The translations under genes were made by a program, and so were the position numbers. From positions 54,453-66,712 of the forward strand of contig CAJTOU010000011.1 in the NCBI GenBank assembly GCA_910577835.1: 12,260 nt of DNA, given 5' to 3'. Under the pieces are notes generated by a model that was not told the origin of the DNA, did not search any database, and saw nothing but the letters and a program-made list of their open reading frames with translations. Below are positions 7,876 through 12,260 of the stretch, one piece after another. This stretch comes from an uncultured Lachnospiraceae bacterium (GTDB lineage: Bacteria; Bacillota_A; Clostridia; Lachnospirales; Lachnospiraceae). The first letter of the stretch is position 1. Every line of letters starts with the position of its first letter.

Positions 7876-9003
7876 GATTTTCTTACTCCTGACCGGATTG
7901 CGGAGTTTACGCAGCGCTTTTGCTTCAATTTGTCTGATTCGTTCTCTTGTTACATTAAATTCTTTTCCAACCTCTTCCAAAGTGCGGGGATGCCCGTCCT
8001 CCAATCCGAATCGCAGAACAATGACCTGCTTTTCTCTATCCTTTAAATCCTGAAGCAGAATATCAATATGCTCTCTCAGCATAACAGACTCCACATTCTG
8101 CTCCGGTGTAACAGTATTGTTATCTGCAACAAAATCTCCGAGATTCGAATCATCCTCCTCTCCAATCGGCGTTTCCAGTGAAGCCGGTTCTCTTGCGATT
8201 TGCATAATCTCAAGCACCTTTTCCTCCGGCATCTCAAGCGCCATGGAAAGTTCATGCGTTGTAGGCTCATAGCCAAGCTCCAATGTCAGTTTTCTCTGCA
8301 TTTTTGACATTCTGTTAATTGTTTCCACCATATGGACCGGCACACGGATTGTTCTCGCCTGGTCTGCCAGCGCGCGTGTAACAGACTGCCGAATCCACCA
8401 TGTAGCATAGGTACTGAGCTTAAAGCCTTTATCCGGGTCAAACTTCTCCACACCCTTAATCAGTCCAAGATTTCCCTCCTGAACAAGGTCAAGAAAGCTC
8501 ATGCCTCTTCCTGTATATCTTTTTGCAATACTTACCACAAGTCTCAAATTAGCCTCTATAAGCTTTTCCTTCGCTCTCTGTCCTCTCAGGCCTCCTTCTG
8601 CTTTTTCTCTTGCAAGTCTCAATTCCTCGTCCGCAGACAAAAGCGGAACGGTCCCAATCTCCTTCAGATACATTCTGACTGGGTCTTCGGTTCCGATTCC
8701 TTCCAGCAAATCAATCGCATCCAAATCAATATTTTCTTCATCTTCAAATTCGTCATCTGATGGTTCAAGCAATAAATCTTCTTCATCTAAAAATGGTTCC
8801 TCCACATTCGGAACTACATCTATTTTCTTTTCCTCAAGATACTGGTACACCAAATCAATATGTTCTGTACTGATACTTTTATCTTTCAGAAACTTATCAA
8901 GGTCCGAAATATCAAGCATATTTTTTTTAGACTTTGCCAGCTCTATTAACTGCTCAAGACTTTCCATAAATAATTTTTCTTCGCTTACTGCTGTATCACT
9001 CAT
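7858..9003 (-). CDS. rpoD: RNA polymerase housekeeping sigma factor RpoD/SigA
   Basis: The primary sigma-70 factor, 381 residues. It binds core RNA polymerase and recognises -10/-35 promoters. The N-terminus (1-65) is region 1.1-like, followed by an acidic linker (about 68-98). Region 1.2 starts at DPVRMYLKEIG (107-117). Region 2 contains EANLRLVVSIAKRY (150-163), FLDLVQEGNLGL (170-181) and the -10 recognition/melting helix STYATWWIRQSVTRA (197-211). Region 3 spans about 216-300. Region 4.2, the -35 helix-turn-helix, is TLEEVGKEFNVTRERIRQIE (341-360). The length suits Firmicute SigA (about 370-380). GGGAG at 9011-9015 is 7 nt before ATG 9003. Its usual neighbour in Firmicutes, dnaG, is not upstream; a lipid kinase is. 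Transcription is probably from the promoter at 9053-9081. The 3' end forms part of a hairpin. Confidence 0.98.
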   Translation of the reverse strand: MSDTAVSEEKLFMESLEQLIELAKSKKNMLDISDLDKFLKDKSISTEHIDLVYQYLEEKKIDVVPNVEEPFLDEEDLLLEPSDDEFEDEENIDLDAIDLLEGIGTEDPVRMYLKEIGTVPLLSADEELRLAREKAEGGLRGQRAKEKLIEANLRLVVSIAKRYTGRGMSFLDLVQEGNLGLIKGVEKFDPDKGFKLSTYATWWIRQSVTRALADQARTIRVPVHMVETINRMSKMQRKLTLELGYEPTTHELSMALEMPEEKVLEIMQIAREPASLETPIGEEDDSNLGDFVADNNTVTPEQNVESVMLREHIDILLQDLKDREKQVIVLRFGLEDGHPRTLEEVGKEFNVTRERIRQIEAKALRKLRNPVRSKKIKDFLM

Positions 9004-9052
9004 ATTATATCTCCCGTTTCGACAATTCGGCTAATTATATGTAATCTTTATT

Positions 9053-9081
9053 ATTATAACCCAAAATAACAGCCATGTAAA
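9053..9081 (-). promoter_or_regulatory. Sigma-A type promoter for rpoD
   Basis: On the minus strand, -35 TTTACA (9076-9081, five of six consensus bases) and a perfect -10 TATAAT (9053-9058) are 17 nt apart. Initiation is predicted near 9046, giving a leader of about 43 nt. The -35 box lies inside the hairpin at 9069-9090, so terminator and promoter share bases. The perfect -10 suggests a strong promoter, fitting a housekeeping sigma gene that may autoregulate. Confidence 0.78.
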
Positions 9082-9090
9082 CATGGCTGT
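9069..9090 (-). terminator. Hairpin between the lipid kinase and rpoD
   Basis: ACAGCCATG (9069-9077) pairs perfectly with CATGGCTGT (9082-9090), a 9-bp stem with a 4-nt loop. On the minus strand it is followed by TATTTTGGG, a short U-rich run. It lies about 110 bp past the lipid kinase stop, so it is the best candidate for that gene's terminator. On the plus strand the hairpin is followed by CGAAAAAAA, so the better T-tract context is on the minus strand. Confidence 0.6.
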
Positions 9091-9134
9091 CGAAAAAAAT
9101 ATTTTTTTGTGAAAAATTATTAAATTTTAAATGA

Positions 9135-9164
9135 TTTATATGTGCTATTTGTATAATTTCTCAA
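9135..9164 (-). promoter_or_regulatory. Possible second, distal promoter toward rpoD
   Basis: Minus-strand TTGAGA (9159-9164) and TATAAA (9135-9140) are 18 nt apart, each matching the consensus at five of six positions. Because the region is very AT-rich, chance matches are likely. If used, its transcript would pass through the 9069-9090 hairpin before rpoD. Confidence 0.35.
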
Positions 9165-9199
9165 TTATTTTTATAATGAAATATATTTTTTTACTTTTT

Positions 9200-10114
9200 T
9201 CAGAATTTCTTTTTTCTTGTATCTTCCAGACCGGACATTACTCTGACTGCACAATTATAATTTCTAATCAAGACACGTTTTGGACTTCCTGCATATTCTC
9301 CGTCGATTACCCATTTTACCTTTTCATCAGACCAGAATTTCAGTTTTGAAGTTTTAAAGGATATAATATTTTTACATTTTTTCTGTATCAGAAGACTGGT
9401 TACCAAATCCTGAAGTTCTAACGGATTGTGCGGCTTTTTCAGCAGAGTAACCTCGAATAATCCGTCATTGAGGCAGATATTCTTTCCTGTTATACCCTTA
9501 AAGCCACCCGCAGAAACTGAGTTTGTCACCATTCCATAGATAAAGTCATCTTCTATTATCTCACCGTTTTCTCTTTCTATTTTGAAATGATGTGTAGTCA
9601 TAATATTGCCAAATTCCTTGATTGCCTCTATCATATAAGCAGAATGTCCAAGAAGGTTTTTTAAATCCTGTGGTGTGCTGTATGAAACATCTGTAAATGC
9701 ACCAAATGCCGCTATATAAATAAAGGTTTTTCTATTAAATCCTCCCACATCAAGACATGTAGGGGTTCCGTTTACTGCAATTTCTGATGCGTGAAGTATA
9801 TTTTTAGGAAGTTTTAGACCGACTGCAAAATCATTTGTAGAACCAGTAGGAATATAGCCAATGGAAATCTCATTTCCAAGAGTCATCATTCCCGCAATAG
9901 CTTCATTCAGAGTTCCGTCGCCTCCTGCGACAACAACTAAATCATAGTTCTGTCCTCTTCCCGCTATCTGCCTCTTTGCGTCGCGAACGCCTTGTGTCGG
10001 ATATGCCTCTACATAATAGCCTGCTTTGATGAAATTATCTATAATGTCTGCAAGATATCGCTTGACCTGAGATTTTCCAGACCTTGCATTATAGACAAAT
10101 AATAATTTCTTCAT
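9200..10114 (-). CDS. Diacylglycerol kinase / lipid kinase, DagK-YegS family
   Basis: A 304-residue soluble lipid kinase of the diacylglycerol kinase catalytic-domain family. It would phosphorylate diacylglycerol or a related lipid with ATP at the cytoplasmic membrane face. In Firmicutes, DgkB of this family returns diacylglycerol released by lipoteichoic acid synthesis to phosphatidic acid. Visible motifs are NARSGK (9-14), the nucleotide-binding GGDGTLNE (64-71), PTGSTNDFA (89-97), DGLFEV (217-222) and DGEYAG (271-276), all in the family order. Length is normal for the family (about 290-310). AGGAGG at 10122-10127 is 7 nt before ATG 10114. An in-frame ATG at 10156 would add 14 residues but has no ribosome binding site and starts ahead of the conserved KKLLFVYN strand, so it was not chosen. 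A -10-like TATATA lies near 10190, but no good -35 was found. The exact lipid substrate cannot be read from the sequence. Confidence 0.9.
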   Translation of the reverse strand: MKKLLFVYNARSGKSQVKRYLADIIDNFIKAGYYVEAYPTQGVRDAKRQIAGRGQNYDLVVVAGGDGTLNEAIAGMMTLGNEISIGYIPTGSTNDFAVGLKLPKNILHASEIAVNGTPTCLDVGGFNRKTFIYIAAFGAFTDVSYSTPQDLKNLLGHSAYMIEAIKEFGNIMTTHHFKIERENGEIIEDDFIYGMVTNSVSAGGFKGITGKNICLNDGLFEVTLLKKPHNPLELQDLVTSLLIQKKCKNIISFKTSKLKFWSDEKVKWVIDGEYAGSPKRVLIRNYNCAVRVMSGLEDTRKKKF

Positions 10115-10121
10115 TTTGATT

Positions 10122-10127
10122 CCTCCT
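10122..10127 (-). promoter_or_regulatory. RBS fixing the lipid kinase start
   Basis: AGGAGG on the minus strand, 7 nt upstream of ATG 10114. It decides the start in favour of Met-Lys-Lys over the in-frame ATG at 10156. Confidence 0.85.
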
Positions 10128-10241
10128 GTTGTAGTGAATGAATAATTTTCTGACATGAATTTACTCTTTATTTTGTTCTATCTTGTTATATAATATGTGC
10201 ATGGAAGAAATTTTGCGTGATATTAAGAAAAACTAATGCCG

Positions 10242-10281
10242 GCTCACAGTACTTTAACCAGATAGAAAAAGCACTGTGAGC
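10242..10281 (-). terminator. Hairpin after the SEC-C protein gene
   Basis: GCTCACAGT (10242-10250) pairs perfectly with ACTGTGAGC (10273-10281). After one A-C mismatch the stem extends by four more pairs (CTTT 10252-10255 with AAAG 10268-10271), leaving a 12-nt loop. It starts 8 nt after the SEC-C gene stop. On the minus strand the T-run (TTTTTC) comes only after about nine more bases (CGGCATTAG). It is a probable but atypical terminator, or an mRNA 3'-end stabiliser. Confidence 0.5.
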
Positions 10282-10289
10282 AATTCTCT

Positions 10290-10817
10290 TTATTTTCCGC
10301 AGCAATGCTTATATTTCTTGCCGCTTCCGCAAGGACAAGGGTCATTCCTTCCAACCTTCTTATCTTTTACAATCGTATGTGAACTCTTCTGTTCTTTATA
10401 CAGCTCTTTACGTCTGTCTTCATTCGGAATCAGAGTATTCCATGCTTCCAGAGTATACAGCCATTCTGCCTTTGCCTCTACCATATTTTTATAAAGCAGC
10501 TCACGGTCATACCCCAGATTTACCACTGTGTCTTCTGTCATGGTCTCAATCGGATTCGGCTGAATCAGGCTTTCATTAATTCCATCCAAAAAACCGACCA
10601 TTACAAGTAATTCTACTCCATATTTTTCTGCCAGTTCCTTTACAGTTCCCTGTACAACCACTTCTGGTTCAGCCAGAATTTTTTCATAAATGCCCTTTTC
10701 AATCGTAAAGTATCTGTTCCAGAATTCATTTGACTCTTTCTGACTCTTCTGCGCTGCATATGCGTTTCCGCGCCATATTTCAAGTAATGAATATTCCTTT
10801 GCTTCCTGCTCTGCCAT
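10290..10817 (-). CDS. SEC-C zinc-motif protein of unknown function
   Basis: A 175-residue soluble protein. The last 20 residues are a canonical SEC-C motif, C161-x-C163-x8-C172-C173 in the context DPCPCGSGKKYKHCC, the zinc-binding module first seen at the SecA C-terminus and found in many unrelated proteins. The N-terminal 135 residues are mostly helical, charged and rich in aromatic residues (for example LLEIWRGNAYAAQ), and I do not recognise them as a named domain. No signal peptide or membrane segment is present. The start is placed at ATG 10817 because AAAGGTGG (10826-10833) lies 8 nt upstream. An in-frame GTG at 10829 sits inside that ribosome binding site and is unlikely to be used. 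The gene follows the small membrane protein by about 26 bp and is probably the last gene of the purA operon. Its function is unknown. Confidence 0.85.
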   Translation of the reverse strand: MAEQEAKEYSLLEIWRGNAYAAQKSQKESNEFWNRYFTIEKGIYEKILAEPEVVVQGTVKELAEKYGVELLVMVGFLDGINESLIQPNPIETMTEDTVVNLGYDRELLYKNMVEAKAEWLYTLEAWNTLIPNEDRRKELYKEQKSSHTIVKDKKVGRNDPCPCGSGKKYKHCCGK

Positions 10818-10825
10818 TTTGTTTT

Positions 10826-10833
10826 CCACCTTT
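10826..10833 (-). promoter_or_regulatory. RBS fixing the SEC-C protein start
   Basis: AAAGGTGG on the minus strand, 8 nt before ATG 10817. It overlaps an alternative in-frame GTG (10829), which argues against the longer start. Confidence 0.7.
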
Positions 10834-10843
10834 AACTTTCTAT

Positions 10844-11095
10844 TTATTTTCTTTTATTTTCTATGGTATTATTTTCTTCTGATGGCCTGTCCACACCTTT
10901 TCCTCTTACCAAATCAGCAACCCATATAAAGACATAAAATAATATAGGCAAAAAGATTGTGGTAAAAACTGCTGCCCAGAACATTCTGTTTGCCTCCGGC
11001 CTTGCCAGAAGCGCCGCTATAAAAGACCAGACATAAAGACTGAGAAGAAATACTACCATAATGACTGCAAATATTTTTTTTATCTTTTTTTTCAT
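10844..11095 (-). CDS. Small two-helix membrane protein, unknown function
   Basis: An 83-residue protein with a Lys-rich start (MKKKIKKIF). It has one hydrophobic segment at about 8-30, a short loop (ARPEANRM), a second hydrophobic segment at about 39-63, and a charged hydrophilic tail (64-83). Under the positive-inside rule both ends should be cytoplasmic. The start is 8 nt after the purA stop codon, with a weak CAGGG just before the ATG, which suggests translational coupling to purA. I do not recognise the family and assign no function. The tight placement between purA and the SEC-C gene, and a protein-like composition, are the reasons for accepting it as real. Confidence 0.75.
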   Translation of the reverse strand: MKKKIKKIFAVIMVVFLLSLYVWSFIAALLARPEANRMFWAAVFTTIFLPILFYVFIWVADLVRGKGVDRPSEENNTIENKRK

Positions 11096-11103
11096 ACCCT
11101 GAT

Positions 11104-12245
11104 TTACCTGTATATAATCTCACTGCGCCCCGGACCGTTTGATATCATGGTAATTTTTACGCCGATTTCTTTTTCCACAAATTCAATATATTTTTTGCAG
11201 TTTTCCGGAAGGTCCTCAAATTTTTTAATTCCTCTGATATCACATTTCCAGCCCGGAAGTACTGTAAATACTGGTTTTGCCTTTGCAAGTCTCGCTGTGA
11301 CAGGAAAGTCTTTTGTAATTTCACCATCGATATCATAGGCTGTACAGACAGGAATTTCATCAAGATATCCCAGTACATCCAGCACTGTCAGGGCTACCTG
11401 AGTGGCACTCTGCATACGCACTCCATATCTGGATGCAACGGTATCAAGCCAGCCTACACGTCTTGGACGGCCTGTGGTTGCACCAAATTCTCCGCCGTCT
11501 CCTCCGCGGTTTCGAAGCTCGTCTGCCTCCTCACCGTGAAGCTCACTGACAAATTCTCCTGCGCCGACTGCACTTGAATATGCCTTGACTACTGCAATAA
11601 TATCTTTAATTTCATATGGAGGAATCCCTGCGCCGATTGCACCATATGCTGCGAGTGTCGAAGATGATGTTACCATTGGATAAATACCAAAATCAGGGTC
11701 CTTTAAAGTACCAAGCTGTCCTTCCAGCAGAATCGTCCTTCCTTCACTGATGGCATCTCTAAGAAAAGCTGCTGTATCACAGACATATGGCTCGACCATA
11801 TCCCTGTACTCACGGAGAGTATTCATAAGCTCTTCCTGATTAATCGGCTCCTTGTGATACATATGCTGAAGCATAATATCCTTCTGCTCACATACGCTCT
11901 TTACATGTTCTCTTAATCTTTCCTCATCAAACAATTCAGACACCTGAAAACCAACCTTAGAATATTTGTCGGAATAGAAAGGTGCAATTCCTGATTTTGT
12001 GGAACCGAAGGACTTTTTGCCAAGCCGCTCTTCCTCACATTCATCAAATAAAACATGATACGGCATTACAATCTGCGCTCTGTTGGAAATCAGAATCTTT
12101 GGCTTCGGTACGCCTCTTTCCACCAGCTCATTTATCTCATTAAAGAATGCCGGAACACTAAAAGCAACACCATTACCGATAATACTTGTTGTATGGCCGT
12201 AAAAAATACCGGAAGGAAGGATATGAAGCGCAAACTTCCCATAAT
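11104..12245 (-). CDS. purA: Adenylosuccinate synthetase, 5' end missing
   Basis: This enzyme makes adenylosuccinate from IMP, aspartate and GTP, the first committed step to AMP. About 380 codons are present; the family is about 420-430 residues, so some 45 N-terminal residues are missing, including the GDEGKGK P-loop and its catalytic Asp. The readable protein begins YGKFALHILPSGIFYG. Family landmarks are RAQIVMPYH, EGQLGTLKDPD followed by MVTSSS, GATTGRPRRVGWLD, and LPGWKCDI near the C-terminus. It departs from the usual consensus at several places: GSTKSGIAP for GTTxRGIGP, and KAYSSAVGAG for KAYxTRVGxG. The pattern resembles PurA as I recall it from Lachnospiraceae. An apparent start at GTG 12123 is really an internal valine; the frame stays open to 12245, where adapter sequence begins and supplies a false in-frame stop. 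Probably the first gene of an operon with the next two genes. Confidence 0.95.
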
Positions 12246-12260
12246 CTGTCTCTTATACAC
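12246..12260. other. Sequencing adapter remnant (Nextera/Tn5 mosaic end)
   Basis: The last 15 bases, CTGTCTCTTATACAC, match the start of the 19-bp Tn5 mosaic end used in tagmentation libraries. They sit at the very end of the window, interrupt purA at a point where the protein should continue, and introduce an in-frame TAA. They should be treated as contamination, not genome. Confidence 0.95.

Noticed and set aside
9091..9199. AT-rich A/T palindromes between the lipid kinase and rpoD as an origin or small RNA
   Set aside because: The tract is simple A/T-rich sequence with no DnaA-box-like repeats and no convincing RNA structure apart from the features listed.
10115..10156. Lipid kinase start at ATG 10156
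   Set aside because: It has no ribosome binding site, whereas ATG 10114 has a perfect AGGAGG at 7 nt and begins right at the conserved first beta strand.
11104..12123. A complete purA starting at GTG 12123
   Set aside because: The frame continues upstream with conserved PurA residues (LHILPSGIFYG), and GTG 12123 encodes an internal valine. The gene is truncated, not complete.
1..12245. CRISPR array, phage, defence or mobile system
   Set aside because: No regularly spaced repeats, transposase, integrase, nuclease or toxin-antitoxin pair was found. Nearly all sequence is accounted for by recognisable chromosomal genes.
12246..12260. A genuine Tn5/IS50 transposon end
   Set aside because: Only 15 bases are present, at the exact window edge, with no transposase or target duplication. 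A library adapter explains it better.

Overview
The window looks like a chromosomal segment of a low-GC Firmicute, most likely a gut-type Clostridia/Lachnospiraceae. This rests on AT-rich intergenic DNA, strong AGGAGG-type ribosome binding sites, a SigA-type RpoD with an acidic N-terminal insert, a Lachnospiraceae-like adenylosuccinate synthetase and a pectin-degrading lyase. The family-level placement is an inference from how the proteins read; no search was run. All genes lie on the minus strand, so they are transcribed from high to low coordinates.

In transcription order: (1) 12245-10290 holds the 5'-truncated purA (adenylosuccinate synthetase), a small two-helix membrane protein and a SEC-C zinc-motif protein. 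They are tightly spaced, probably one operon, and end at a hairpin at 10242-10281. (2) 10114-9200 is a diacylglycerol/lipid kinase of the DagK/YegS family. (3) 9199-9004 is a compact control region. It has a hairpin/terminator at 9069-9090 whose 3' half carries the -35 box of a near-consensus promoter for rpoD. (4) 9003-7858 is rpoD (housekeeping sigma factor), whose last codons form one arm of a perfect 12-bp hairpin. (5) 7779-5008 is a large multidomain rhamnogalacturonan lyase (PL11) without a signal peptide. 42 bp later, 4965-4153 is a prolipoprotein diacylglyceryl transferase-like membrane protein, closed by a strong 14-bp terminator at 4109-4143. (6) 4032-3912 is a clear promoter and an ~85-nt leader containing a perfect 17-bp hairpin, driving (7) gltB, the glutamate synthase large subunit (3911 to beyond base 1, 3' end missing).

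Functionally this is mostly core metabolism and information processing: purine synthesis, nitrogen assimilation, sigma factor, lipid recycling and lipoprotein maturation. One accessory pectin-degradation gene sits between rpoD and lgt. No CRISPR array, IS element, phage gene, tRNA or rRNA was seen, and I found no convincing new multi-gene system. The points most worth checking are the gltB leader hairpin, the terminator/promoter overlap upstream of rpoD, the divergent Lgt-like and PurA-like proteins, and the lyase architecture. The last 15 bases match the Nextera/Tn5 mosaic end, so they are sequencing adapter rather than genome. They create a false upstream stop in purA.
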